Numbered from the stretch's first letter, positions 39,122 through 48,460 are shown. The stretch is DNA of 64,000 nt from Yersinia pekkanenii (GCF_001152565.1 NZ_CQAZ01000010.1:60852-124851), one strand, 5' to 3'. Numbers and translations: made by a program. Notes: generated by a model from the sequence alone, not told the origin.

Positions 39122-39736
39122 TTATTTAAAAATAATCACTCGCCGCACTATGCCAATGTCTTCCAATTCAATAATCATCTCAATCCCTTGCGGTGGAAAA
39201 ACATTTTCATTCCATATAGTTAGCCACGTACCCTGGTGATATATACGCATACGGAATGCTATAACACCATTAAGAATTTTTGAAATATTCAATTGTTGTT
39301 TATCGCTATTTTCAGATACTACATAAGACAATCTTTCTAAGCTTTTATTTTTCAACCTATAACCAACATTTTTTGATTGATAGTAAAAAGGGAAATCGTC
39401 ACTAATACTTTCATTACATAATAAATAAAAACCAACACCATCACTTTCCAATAGTTTTGGACCCATATTAAAACAAACCTTAGAGGCATTGGTTAATAAT
39501 GACTCTGGGTATGTTAATACATTAGAAATATCGTATTCTAGTATACTAATCGCTTTTTGTAATGAATTAATTATGTTGAATTTATTATTAACTGTAGCAC
39601 TCCCTTTAGCAACAAGCATCAGAGTTTGATAAATAGCCAAGCTCATCACAGTAAAAATAATAACAGCAAGTAACATTTCCAACAAAGTAAAACCATTGAA
39701 TCTGCGATTACTCATTGATAGCACGATATCCTTCAA
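39122..39736 (-). CDS. gspJ: Type II secretion minor pseudopilin GspJ
   Basis: The 204-residue protein has a prepilin motif at NRRFNG|FTLLEMLLAVIIFTVMSLAIYQTL and a J-type body (SILEYDISNVLTYP, then a C-terminal QGIEMIIELEDIGIVRRVIIF). The annotated ATG at 39736 gives a 14-residue leader. ATG at 39715 (MSNRRFNG|FTLLE) would give a more typical seven-residue leader and less overlap with gspI. Confidence 0.88.
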   Translation of the reverse strand: MKDIVLSMSNRRFNGFTLLEMLLAVIIFTVMSLAIYQTLMLVAKGSATVNNKFNIINSLQKAISILEYDISNVLTYPESLLTNASKVCFNMGPKLLESDGVGFYLLCNESISDDFPFYYQSKNVGYRLKNKSLERLSYVVSENSDKQQLNISKILNGVIAFRMRIYHQGTWLTIWNENVFPPQGIEMIIELEDIGIVRRVIIFK

Positions 39737-40076
39737 GCATAAAATCGGGAGTGGTATTACTTTCTTGGCTGCGAACCTCTACAATAATTTTATTTACGTT
39801 TTCATTCTGAAGCTTTATCTCTTTATATTGCCAATACCATACTTTATTCATCATGATTTCCTGCCCTTTTAGCCAATTATCTGTTTGTTTAATTTTTACT
39901 AATTTCATTTCAGCTAAAACGTTATCAGCAACCCAGGATGAGACTATTTTATTTTCCAAAACCTTGCTCCATATTAACTTCTCATTAATTACCTTCATAA
40001 TCCCAATGCCAACAATAGAAAAAATCGCTAATGAAACCATAACTTCCAATAATGAAAAACCCATATAATTACGCAA
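39708..40076 (-). CDS. gspI: Type II secretion minor pseudopilin GspI
   Basis: This 122-residue protein begins MRNYMG|FSLLEVMVSLAIFSIVGIGIMK, a textbook prepilin signal. The body keeps the I-type pattern (ENKIVSSWVADNVLAEMKL). It starts 69 bp after gspG, where gspH normally stands in other operons. The 69-bp gap has no start codon or ORF that could encode an H protein. Confidence 0.88.
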   Translation of the reverse strand: MRNYMGFSLLEVMVSLAIFSIVGIGIMKVINEKLIWSKVLENKIVSSWVADNVLAEMKLVKIKQTDNWLKGQEIMMNKVWYWQYKEIKLQNENVNKIIVEVRSQESNTTPDFMLEGYRAINE

Positions 40077-40145
40077 GTTATCGCCTATTTTTCGGTGTGT
40101 AATTTAATATGGCTGCAAAATATCACACTATGTTTTTACTTATCA

Positions 40146-40565
40146 TTAATTTAACCAATTACCAATATCATCCTCAGTTTCCAGAACTCTATCTGGCCCG
40201 GCCGAAAATATATCTATTTCTCCATACCTTCCCGGATTATTCATCTGATAAGAACTTCCCCATGGATCTTGTGGTAATCTACGAATATATCCATATTGGG
40301 GATAGATTTTGGGGATAGGTAACAATATTGGTTTAATAATCAATGCGTTAATTCCTTGTAACTCTGTGGGATAAGCGCCATTATCCAGTTTATACATCTC
40401 TAATGCATTTTCCAGAGAGGCAATATCGCTTAATGTCTTTTGTTTATCCGCTCTATTTTTATTGGACATCAAACTGGGTACGGTTAAACTTGCCAGAAGG
40501 CCTAATATAACGATCACCACCATAATTTCTAATAAAGTAAATCCACCTGTTTTAATATTACTCAT
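40146..40565 (-). CDS. gspG: Type II secretion major pseudopilin GspG
   Basis: This 139-residue protein is the shaft subunit of the periplasmic pseudopilus. Signature: MSNIKTGG|FTLLEIMVVIVILG with glutamate at +5, then LENALEMYKLDNGAYPTELQG. The C-terminal calcium-binding part is DPWGSSYQMNN...GEIDIFSAGPDRVLETEDDIGNW. It is 18 bp downstream of gspF. Confidence 0.96.
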   Translation of the reverse strand: MSNIKTGGFTLLEIMVVIVILGLLASLTVPSLMSNKNRADKQKTLSDIASLENALEMYKLDNGAYPTELQGINALIIKPILLPIPKIYPQYGYIRRLPQDPWGSSYQMNNPGRYGEIDIFSAGPDRVLETEDDIGNWLN

Positions 40566-40583
40566 AAATATCCTTATAAAGCA

Positions 40584-41792
40584 TCACATAATTAAACTAT
40601 TAACTTGCAATATTGGTTGGAATGTAGCCAAAACAATAAAAAGGATAAATGTAGCCATGAAAACCATGATTATTGGTTCCAATAAGGTTATAAATATATT
40701 TATCTGAATAATTAGCTCATCCTCTTGAATAACAGTAGCCTTTTCCAACATGATTTCCAGTTTCCCACTACGCTCACCTGATGAAATTATATGTAATATG
40801 ATAGGAGGGAACACTCGGCTAAGGGCCAATGAAGAGGTTAGATCACCACCTTCACTAACTAATTTGCTTGAATTTATCAGCTGTTTTTTAATATATAAGT
40901 TAGTTAATACAGCATTACTTATTTTCATTGCCTGTATTAAGCTAATACCATTAGACGTTAAAATAGTCAGAGTTCTTAAATAGCGCGATATGTTTAATCT
41001 AAAAATTGCTTTTCCTAACATTGGTAATTTCAAATAATGACAATCCAAAAACTCCTTTACACTTTTTATCTTTAAAAATTTAGTCAACCCGACCCAACCT
41101 ATAATAATTATCGAAATTATCAGGAAGGTGTTATTATTCATACAATGACTTATATTCATTAAAATTCTGGTTGATACTGGGAGTGCATTAATATCGAAAG
41201 AAAATTGTTCTATTATGTTTGGAATCACTATAGATAATAGTATAACTATGACACCTATAGATATAAAAATTAAAACGGTAGGGTATATGAGCGCCTGTAC
41301 TACTTTCTTTTGCAAACGCTGTGTTTGTTCAATATGATCAGCAAGCCGAGACAGCACCATTCCTAAATGACCTGATAACTCACCCGCAGCGATCATCGAC
41401 CTATATAATGAATTAAAAATCGTCGAAAAATATGATAGCGAATCTGAGAAAGAATAGCCTTCAGTTATTTTCTTCCTAACATCATGAATCACACGATTGA
41501 TATTGCTTTTCTTGTTTTGTCTCTCAATTATCTCTAGAGACTCATCTAAAGGTATTGCCGCATTGACTAATGTAGACATTTGCCTGGTAACTAATACCAA
41601 ATCGTTGCTATTAACTATTTTAAAACTCCTTATTATTTTTATGATATTATTTACTTTATGAGTTTTTATTTTTAATATCTTCATTTTCCTTTGGTAAAGA
41701 ATATGTCTGGCCGCTACAATATTTTCAGCATTAACATTTCCTGTTACTTTAATCCCATGATCATTAATAGCTACATATTTAAATACACTCAT
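40584..41792 (-). CDS. gspF: Type II secretion platform protein GspF
   Basis: This 402-residue inner-membrane platform protein has three membrane helices and two repeated cytoplasmic domains, with ISAGERSGKLEIMLEKA and MIAAGELSGHLGMVLSRLADHIEQTQ as family motifs. N-terminus MSVFKYVAINDHGIKVTGNV matches the GspF/PilC type. It overlaps gspE by 14 bp. Confidence 0.94.
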   Translation of the reverse strand: MSVFKYVAINDHGIKVTGNVNAENIVAARHILYQRKMKILKIKTHKVNNIIKIIRSFKIVNSNDLVLVTRQMSTLVNAAIPLDESLEIIERQNKKSNINRVIHDVRKKITEGYSFSDSLSYFSTIFNSLYRSMIAAGELSGHLGMVLSRLADHIEQTQRLQKKVVQALIYPTVLIFISIGVIVILLSIVIPNIIEQFSFDINALPVSTRILMNISHCMNNNTFLIISIIIIGWVGLTKFLKIKSVKEFLDCHYLKLPMLGKAIFRLNISRYLRTLTILTSNGISLIQAMKISNAVLTNLYIKKQLINSSKLVSEGGDLTSSLALSRVFPPIILHIISSGERSGKLEIMLEKATVIQEDELIIQINIFITLLEPIIMVFMATFILFIVLATFQPILQVNSLIM

Positions 41793-43284
41793 GCTGATCC
41801 TCTAAGCTTATCGTGATGACTTCCTCGATCGTTGTTAAACCAGCGATAACTTTATCTATACCATCTTGTTCAATGCTACGTATCTTCCCTTGAGCCAACT
41901 TGCCTAAATAGAATTCGCTATCTCCTTTATAAATCCCTTCTCGCAGTTGATTATCTACTATCAGGAGCTCATGTAATGCTATTCTACCGCGGTAACCTGT
42001 GGCATTGCATTGACTACACCCCATAGCGGAGTATCCATATTTTTTCGCCACCATCTGATAATGAGCACCTAGATTTTGTAGTGCCTCAGGTGTCAATAAA
42101 TAGGTCTGTCGGCACTCAATGCATAATTTTCTAACCAAGCGCTGAGACAAAACAGCCAATAATGAACTTGATAACATAAATGGTTCAACCCCCATATCTT
42201 TGAGCCTGGTGACTGCACCTACAGCACTGTTAGCATGTAATGTTGATAAAACTAAGTGGCCAGTTAACGAGGCTTGCACTGCTATTTGGGCTGTTTCCAC
42301 ATCCCGTATTTCACCAATAAGAATGACATCTGGATCTTGTCTCAGTATTGCTCTTAAGCTACGGGCGAAAGTCATCCCAATCTTTGAATTTACCTGTGTC
42401 TGAGAAATCCCATCTATATCAAATTCAATAGGATCCTCTACCGTCATAATATTACGTTTATGCGAGTCGATTCCCATTAAGGCCGCGTAGAGCGTTGTGC
42501 TTTTTCCTGCTCCGGTAGGGCCGACAATCAAGACGATGCCGTGTGGCTTAAGCACGAGTGTTTTCATTGAGCTACAATTTGTTTGTGACATTCCTAAAGA
42601 TTGTAGATCTAATTTAATGCTACTCTTATCCAGCAGACGCATAACTACACGCTCACCATGATTTGACGGTAGAACCGAAACCCGTACATCTAAAGCCCGC
42701 CCTGCTAAATTCAACGTAATTCGACCATCCTGTGGAATACGTTTTTCTGCAATATCTAGTTTAGCCATAACCTTAATGCGTGAAATCAATAATAACGCCA
42801 CACTGCGTTGCAACTCTAGTATATTCCGTAATACACCATCAATACGAAATCTTATAATCAGTTTTTTATCAAACGATTCTATATGAATATCTGAAGCCAA
42901 CTCTTTAATTGCTTCAGCTAAAACTGTATTAATCAATCTAATTACTGGGGCCTCATTATCAGTGTCTAATAAGTCCTCATCACTCGGTAATTCACCTGTA
43001 AATTGATAAACAGCCATTTCATTACTTATGGCATTCATTATTTTATATGATTGTGTTGAACTATTCTGGTATACAGTAGATAGGTTATTATCAAACTCAT
43101 CATCAGTAACAAAATCAATTCCCACTGGTTGATTAGCTATTCTATTGCCTTCAAGTATTGCTTCAAGAGAAGCTGAATAACGGCAAATAATTCGATAGCC
43201 AGAATCTGCTGGTAATAAAATAACACCATTATCTCTTGACCAGCTAAAAGTTAAGGGTAGTGACTCATTTCCATCTTGAATCAT
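41779..43284 (-). CDS. gspE: Type II secretion ATPase GspE
   Basis: This 501-residue ATPase drives pseudopilus assembly at the cytoplasmic face of the inner membrane. Walker A is GPTGAGKST at residues 255-263, followed by the Asp box and RAILRQDPDVILIGEIRDVETAQIA (Walker B). A zinc-binding tetracysteine element (CIEC...CSQC) lies near residues 395-430. The N1E domain that binds GspL is present. The gene overlaps gspD by 4 bp and gspF by 14, as expected for a coupled operon. Confidence 0.96.
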   Translation of the reverse strand: MIQDGNESLPLTFSWSRDNGVILLPADSGYRIICRYSASLEAILEGNRIANQPVGIDFVTDDEFDNNLSTVYQNSSTQSYKIMNAISNEMAVYQFTGELPSDEDLLDTDNEAPVIRLINTVLAEAIKELASDIHIESFDKKLIIRFRIDGVLRNILELQRSVALLLISRIKVMAKLDIAEKRIPQDGRITLNLAGRALDVRVSVLPSNHGERVVMRLLDKSSIKLDLQSLGMSQTNCSSMKTLVLKPHGIVLIVGPTGAGKSTTLYAALMGIDSHKRNIMTVEDPIEFDIDGISQTQVNSKIGMTFARSLRAILRQDPDVILIGEIRDVETAQIAVQASLTGHLVLSTLHANSAVGAVTRLKDMGVEPFMLSSSLLAVLSQRLVRKLCIECRQTYLLTPEALQNLGAHYQMVAKKYGYSAMGCSQCNATGYRGRIALHELLIVDNQLREGIYKGDSEFYLGKLAQGKIRSIEQDGIDKVIAGLTTIEEVITISLEDQHECI

Positions 43285-45266
43285 AATTTTATCCCTACTG
43301 CATTATAAAAACTCATCACATCTTTTTTAATATTATTAAATTCATCATAATTAATTGTGTTCACCATCACTTCATGTGAGAATTCATTAAATCCACCGAT
43401 GACCTCTTTACTTATATTGCTTTTATTATACTCAGTGTACTTCTCTGCTGTTGCTAAGCTATATTCATCGGTATCCCTGAGTATTGTTGGCTTAATAAAT
43501 AAAATCAGATTACTTCTTTCAATTTTCTCCTTACTTTGCCTGAATAAACCACCTATAAATGGTATACTTCCTAATATCGGAACTTTATTTATTGTTTTAT
43601 TCACTTTCTTATCTAATAATCCACCAACAACAACGGTTTCACCACTTTTTACCAATACTGCATTATTAACAACTCTTTTGTTAAAAACTGAACCTAAGCT
43701 ATTGGCATTAACATCAGAAGCCTCCGCAACACTTGATACCTCCTGCCTTATTTCAAGCAGAACTGAATCCCCTTGATTTATCTGTGGTTTTACTTTCAGC
43801 ATGACACCAATATTTTGCCTTGATATAGCGTTATATACCTTATCTGTAGCCGTTGTTTGCGTCGATGTCAGTACTGGAACCTCCTGACCCACATTGAATT
43901 CAGCTTCCATATTATCCAAGGTGACAATACTTGGTGTGGCAAGAATATTATTATTTGAATTGGTAGCCAGTGCAGTAAATAGGCCACTCCAATTCCCTTT
44001 ATAAAAACCAGTGGTTAATCCCGCGATAACCATGGGCAAAGACTGCCCACTACTGTCTCTTGCACTGCCTGAATTCTGGAGAAAATTGACTCCGCCATAG
44101 GTGCTATTAGCCCATTGAATACCAAGATTCAGCCCTTCACCATTTTGAGTTTCAACAATGATGGCCTCAACTAATACCTGGGCACGTCTAACATCCAATT
44201 TTTCAATAACCTGTCCGAGTTCTTTCATCATCTTTGGATCTGCTGTAATAACTAAAGCATTAGTCTGGTCATATGCTTTAATAGCAACATTTCTATTCTG
44301 ATTTTTACTCGATAGATTTATCTTTTTGTCACTAGATTTCCCCTGACTTACTCCATTTAGCACATCCAATAGCTTTGATGCTTGGGCATATTTCATATAA
44401 ATAACTTTCGTTGTGCCATCGCTATTTTCTTGATAGTCAAGATTCTTTATCATTTTTATGGCTTTTTCTCTAATGTGGCTATCACCGCTTATTAATACTG
44501 AGTTGGTTCTATCATCAGCAATAATTTTCCCTGTATTAAATGACTCTTGTTTGCCAGAATTTATTGGATTTATCACTTCACTTACCAGTTTCGTCACATT
44601 ACTTGCAACTGCATGGCTCAGTTTATAGCGTTCAATATCTGTATCTCCGGCTTGGTCTAATATATTTACAATTGAATATAAGCGATTAACCACAGCAGCA
44701 CGCCCCGTAATTAATATAATATTTGACGGTTCATAATGGATAATACTTCCGAATTCAGAATTATCATTTAACTGCCGTAGTAATGGAGCCAGGTTCTTAG
44801 CTGAAATATATTTAAGAGTAAATATTCTATTGATAAACTCATCACCATTAGTTTCTTCAGAATTCTTTAATATAGGAATAACTGAACCTTTAGCACGCTT
44901 CGATGGTATTACCTTTAAGATATTGTTGGGCATTTCTACCACTGTATATCCATAAACATCCAGGACATTAAGGAAAAACTGATAGTATTTATCTTCATCC
45001 AATAACTCATAACTCCGGACACTGACTAAACCCTTAACTTTAGGATCTATTATTATAGTTTTATTTATATTCTTACTGACTGTATTGATAAACTCTTTTA
45101 TATCTGCATCGATGAAGGAGACTGAGAAAGTAGCACTATTTACCTCTATGGAAAAAAATATAATTAATGTTATTATTTTTACTTTTATTAACCTTACAAT
45201 GGTGCATTTTAAAATAAACTTAGTCAGCCTGAGATAAAAACCCCATGTATAAATATTGCAGTACAT
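43281..45266 (-). CDS. gspD: Type II secretin GspD
   Basis: This 661-residue protein forms the outer-membrane pore. After a signal segment (VKIITLIIFFSIEVNSA|TFSV), it has an N0 domain (FIDADIKEFINTVSKNINKTI), N1-N3 repeats (YKLSHAVASNVTKLVSEVIN...) and the C-domain with VPVLTS and VVGGLLDKKVNKTINKVPILGSIP. The ATG at 45266 is preceded by AAGGGGAG, which supports it. It gives an unusually long n-region of ~27 residues. The C-terminus carries a short S-domain-like tail that would bind the pilotin. Confidence 0.95.
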   Translation of the reverse strand: MYCNIYTWGFYLRLTKFILKCTIVRLIKVKIITLIIFFSIEVNSATFSVSFIDADIKEFINTVSKNINKTIIIDPKVKGLVSVRSYELLDEDKYYQFFLNVLDVYGYTVVEMPNNILKVIPSKRAKGSVIPILKNSEETNGDEFINRIFTLKYISAKNLAPLLRQLNDNSEFGSIIHYEPSNIILITGRAAVVNRLYSIVNILDQAGDTDIERYKLSHAVASNVTKLVSEVINPINSGKQESFNTGKIIADDRTNSVLISGDSHIREKAIKMIKNLDYQENSDGTTKVIYMKYAQASKLLDVLNGVSQGKSSDKKINLSSKNQNRNVAIKAYDQTNALVITADPKMMKELGQVIEKLDVRRAQVLVEAIIVETQNGEGLNLGIQWANSTYGGVNFLQNSGSARDSSGQSLPMVIAGLTTGFYKGNWSGLFTALATNSNNNILATPSIVTLDNMEAEFNVGQEVPVLTSTQTTATDKVYNAISRQNIGVMLKVKPQINQGDSVLLEIRQEVSSVAEASDVNANSLGSVFNKRVVNNAVLVKSGETVVVGGLLDKKVNKTINKVPILGSIPFIGGLFRQSKEKIERSNLILFIKPTILRDTDEYSLATAEKYTEYNKSNISKEVIGGFNEFSHEVMVNTINYDEFNNIKKDVMSFYNAVGIKL

Positions 45267-45306
45267 AGATACTCCCCTTCCGTCATAATTCAGGGTGTGT
45301 TTATCA

Positions 45307-45828
45307 TTATATATTCAATGAGTAATAAGACTCGTTTTCATTGATTATGATCCTATCTATAAGTATTTTAATTATAGTAACAGCACTCTTATTTACCGCT
45401 ACTCTATCGTTAATAAAATATGTTTTCTGCATCCCATCAAATTCCAGTATTACGATAGATTTAGATTCTCCCGCATGTTTAAGCACTCCAACCAGTTTCA
45501 ATTTCCCGGTATAAATCGGCGCATTAATAACATCGTTAATAGTTTTAATTTTTTTATTTATTTGGTTATCGCTGGTTTTTTCTCTAAAAATAATAAACTG
45601 TTTTATTTCCTCTATCATTTTAATTCTATCATTTAAACTGTCATCATCTCCGCTGTAACCTTCATATAATATTGGAATAGGCGCTTCCGACTTATTTACC
45701 ATTGAATAAAATGCAATATAGAGTTGATATAGAATCAATGAAGTTATAAATAATAATAGTAAATCTTTTTTACTATTCATCAATTTTCGGCAGGGTGTTA
45801 TTATTATCCTATTAAACAATGATAACAC
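45307..45828 (-). CDS. gspC: Type II secretion protein GspC, short form
   Basis: This 173-residue protein has one membrane helix near residue 28 (LLLLFITSLILYQLYIAF). A periplasmic HR domain (residues ~108-172: LKLVGVLKHAGESKSIVILEFDG...RIIINENESYYSLNI) binds the secretin N0 domain. The usual GspC has ~270 residues with a C-terminal PDZ or coiled-coil domain for substrate and secretin interaction; here the protein stops right after HR. It is the first structural gene, 39 bp after the small regulator. Confidence 0.85.
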   Translation of the reverse strand: MLSLFNRIIITPCRKLMNSKKDLLLLFITSLILYQLYIAFYSMVNKSEAPIPILYEGYSGDDDSLNDRIKMIEEIKQFIIFREKTSDNQINKKIKTINDVINAPIYTGKLKLVGVLKHAGESKSIVILEFDGMQKTYFINDRVAVNKSAVTIIKILIDRIIINENESYYSLNI

Positions 45829-45867
45829 CCTTACCTCTCATTCATAATGAAAAATTATTGCCTATTC

Positions 45868-46308
45868 TTAATAACCAACAAATCTATCACCCATCGTATT
45901 TGACACCATGGAGTTCAATATTCCAGAATCAAGCCTAAGACCATATCTGTTTATAGTTTTAACAATGCCATCGGGTATGCCTGCACTTTTTAAATGCGCT
46001 CTAAATTTATGTACCAACTGGTGATAGTTATTATCAGAGATACTTTTATGGTTTTCATACCATACAACCTTGATAATATCTTGCTTACGGTTTACATCAT
46101 TAAATAAACACATGACCAATCTCTTTTGCTTTTCATTAATATCAATAGTCAGTTTTTTAGTATGAAAATGAATCTTATTCATACAGCAATCCAGTGATAT
46201 CTCTTTTTCATAATCAATCACCCCTTTTCCATTAATATCAATAAACTTGCTACCGGAAACAACAGAGACTGTATCAACATACATAAAAAACCCCTTAAAT
46301 ACATTCAC
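45868..46308 (-). CDS. Winged-helix DNA-binding protein at the head of the T2SS operon
   Basis: This 146-residue protein has an OmpR/ToxR-type winged helix in its C-terminal half (LTIDINEKQKRLVMCLFNDV...HQLVHKFRAHLKSAGI, then VKTINRYGLRL). It has no membrane helix and no receiver domain. The first ~50 residues are unrecognised and cysteine-containing (EISLDCCMNKIHF). Its position directly upstream of gspC on the same strand makes it a likely regulator of the secretion operon. The 690-bp AT-rich region upstream must hold the promoter. Confidence 0.7.
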   Translation of the reverse strand: MNVFKGFFMYVDTVSVVSGSKFIDINGKGVIDYEKEISLDCCMNKIHFHTKKLTIDINEKQKRLVMCLFNDVNRKQDIIKVVWYENHKSISDNNYHQLVHKFRAHLKSAGIPDGIVKTINRYGLRLDSGILNSMVSNTMGDRFVGY

Positions 46309-46998
46309 TCAGTTAATAACAACCAATCACACTATTAATGTGATAAGAGAATAAGTGATTATTATTGATTTCATTTGATGAATAAACAAATTAAATTATA
46401 TATTTTAATTATATTTAACAACTAATTTATGCATAAAACACTATCATTAATAAATAAAATGACCCGATCATAATTAGTCAAGATAATAGCAACGCGTAAT
46501 GTTTTATTTAAATACATAACATACAATAATAACTATAAATCCATATCATTAACATTCTTATTTTGAATGTTTAAGGCTTATTTCATTAATTTAGAAAGTC
46601 ATATGTAATCACTGAGGTTAAAATACAATAATGATGAAAAAATTCAAGGGATAAATATTATTTAATAATATCGACTCAAGTTATTCACTAAAGAAACAAA
46701 ATAATAACATATATATGTACTATCTTTACAGTTATCCATAGCTTAATTTTATTAGTTTATATAAACCATATAGTACACCGCTAAATTTTAATCATCATAG
46801 ACATATAGACTCTATTTGTGACAAACATATTACAACGCTGCCTTTACTCATATAACCACAAATATCATCTTCCGCCAAGGATCGGCGAGCAATAAAAAAA
46901 ATAAAAGGCAGGTTAATTTAACAGTATCGGAGGAAGTCATCGTGGATATTCCCCTCGGTATTACTCAAGGGGAGGGGAATAGGATAAAACTGTAGGTG
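46309..46998. other. AT-rich non-coding region upstream of the T2SS operon
   Basis: No credible ORF lies in these 690 bp, which separate the T2SS operon head (minus strand) from the carbonic anhydrase gene (minus strand, ending at 46999). Base composition is very AT-rich with many A/T runs, the kind of DNA to which H-NS binds. Near the right end a stem-loop (ATTCCCCTC at 46948-46956 with GAGGGGAAT at 46972-46980) stands just after the carbonic anhydrase stop. It may end that transcript; no U-tract follows. Confidence 0.6.
46948..46980 (-). terminator. Stem-loop after the carbonic anhydrase gene
   Basis: A perfect 9-bp stem, ATTCCCCTC with GAGGGGAAT, surrounds a 15-nt loop 18 bp past the stop of the carbonic anhydrase gene. 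No strong U-tract is present on the minus strand, so it is a candidate only. Confidence 0.45.
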
Positions 46999-47754
46999 TT
47001 ACATAAAGAACTCGACTACACCATCATTTAGATTGTACATACTACCCACTATTTTTACTTTCCCTTCTTGTTCTAGATTTCTGATTATTTCACTATTTTT
47101 ACGTATCTCATCAATAGTGTGCTTCACATTATTTTTCGCTACTGCATCGACATATTTTTCATTTTTACTGCTTTTTTCACCATCAAATTGGGTCGACTCG
47201 ATTGCTGGCTTAATTTTATTGAGAAGGCCAGTTAGATTTCCAAGTTCAACGTTATCGATCGCACCTTGAATTGCACCACAAGCTGTATGCCCCATCACTA
47301 AGATAACTTTAGCGCCCGCAGCCGCACAAGCAAACTCCAGGCTACCTAATAAATCATCATTAGCGATGTTACCTGCAATTCTGGCATTGAATGTTTCACC
47401 GATGCCTGTATCCAAAATAATTTCTGCTGGGGCGCGGGAATCAATACAACTCAAAATGACAGCTGCGGGGAACTGCCCTTCTGCACTGCCACGTTTTTGT
47501 GCAAGATAATCGTGCTGTTGCATGTTACCGGAAACAAACCGTTTATTACCCTGTTGTAAACTTTCAACTATTTGAGCTGGCGTTAAATTATTTCGTTCTT
47601 CTTTGGTCAGAGCGGCGGCATACGATATTTGAGGTAAGCCTAGCCCAATCCCCCCGATGACACTCGCAGCGGTGATACCCAATGCGGCTTTTAGCACGTT
47701 CCGTCGGCTATTCGGGTGATTATCTTCTGAACAACAACCAGTTATTTTACTCAT
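46999..47754 (-). CDS. Tat-exported beta-class carbonic anhydrase
   Basis: This 251-residue protein has a twin-arginine signal (SRRNVLKAALGITAASVIGG, cut near YAA|ALT), so it is likely folded in the cytoplasm and exported to the periplasm. The catalytic beta-carbonic anhydrase core shows CIDSR (C103, D105, R107) and HTACG (H156, C159), the zinc ligands. Beta-class enzymes are usually cytoplasmic, although exported members of this type are known in enterobacteria. It lies between the T2SS block and cbpAM. Confidence 0.9.
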   Translation of the reverse strand: MSKITGCCSEDNHPNSRRNVLKAALGITAASVIGGIGLGLPQISYAAALTKEERNNLTPAQIVESLQQGNKRFVSGNMQQHDYLAQKRGSAEGQFPAAVILSCIDSRAPAEIILDTGIGETFNARIAGNIANDDLLGSLEFACAAAGAKVILVMGHTACGAIQGAIDNVELGNLTGLLNKIKPAIESTQFDGEKSSKNEKYVDAVAKNNVKHTIDEIRKNSEIIRNLEQEGKVKIVGSMYNLNDGVVEFFM

Positions 47755-48148
47755 ACTATCTCCTTGAAACTATTGTTGCCATCTTTGATACTGCATTATT
47801 AGTCAGCAGCCTACTAAATGTAGTACATACCACTCGTGTTACGCGACTACCAAGAGATTAATTATTAAATAATCAGCCTATTCTCGATTTTATTATGATT
47901 AATGCGACAAACTGCTATCGAGATCCTGGTGATGATCCCGCCTCGGTGACCCTTTAAGGTTGTTATAGCCAGAGCATGGGGAGAAACACCTGTTTTAGGG
48001 CAATTTCCTGAGCCGGTGCAGTTGAACGGTGAAACAGTGATATATACTCTTTATTATCAATCAGTTAATATTTTTAATAAACAGAGTCTGTCATAGACAG
48101 TCTCTGAGTCGGGTTGGCCTGCATAAGCACCAACCCGTCGCGATAATA
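47755..48148. other. Non-coding region between the carbonic anhydrase gene and cbpM
   Basis: These 394 bp contain no credible ORF. A stem-loop at 48110-48137 (CGGGTTGG / CCAACCCG) sits 11 bp after the cbpM stop and is the likely end of the cbpAM transcript. The left part is the presumed promoter region of the carbonic anhydrase gene; I see no clear operator. Confidence 0.5.
48110..48137 (-). terminator. Stem-loop downstream of cbpM
   Basis: CGGGTTGG and CCAACCCG form a perfect 8-bp stem with a 12-nt loop, just after the cbpM stop on the minus strand. No T-run follows, so rho-independent activity is uncertain. Confidence 0.5.
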
Positions 48149-48454
48149 TTAAGATGTTTGCAAAAAACGATCGAGCTGCCTGCGCAGTAGATCGTTTTCT
48201 TTTTTTAGCTGCTCAATTCTTTCAAGCAGCGTCAAGGTCATCGCGACCCCAGACCAGTCCAGATCCAACTCATTTTGCAGGCGCTGAGCGCGTTTAAGGC
48301 AGCTCAAGGCATCGGCGTCAAAAATCCAGACGGTATCTGAGGGGTCTAACGGCACAATCACACCCAGCCCGACGACCTCGACAAGTTCATCCTGCATAAT
48401 GCCCGTTGACTGACATAATTCAGTCACCGTGTAGGTAATTTCTATTTCAGCCAT
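48149..48454 (-). CDS. cbpM: CbpM, modulator of the DnaJ homologue CbpA
   Basis: CbpM (101 aa) is a MerR-like small protein that binds the J-domain of CbpA and blocks both its co-chaperone and DNA-binding activity. The sequence MAEIEITYTVTELCQSTGI and the helical C-terminus LTLLERIEQLKKENDLLRRQLDRFL match the family. It follows cbpA by 6 bp and is expected to be co-transcribed. Confidence 0.93.
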   Translation of the reverse strand: MAEIEITYTVTELCQSTGIMQDELVEVVGLGVIVPLDPSDTVWIFDADALSCLKRAQRLQNELDLDWSGVAMTLTLLERIEQLKKENDLLRRQLDRFLQTS

Positions 48455-48460
48455 AATCTG

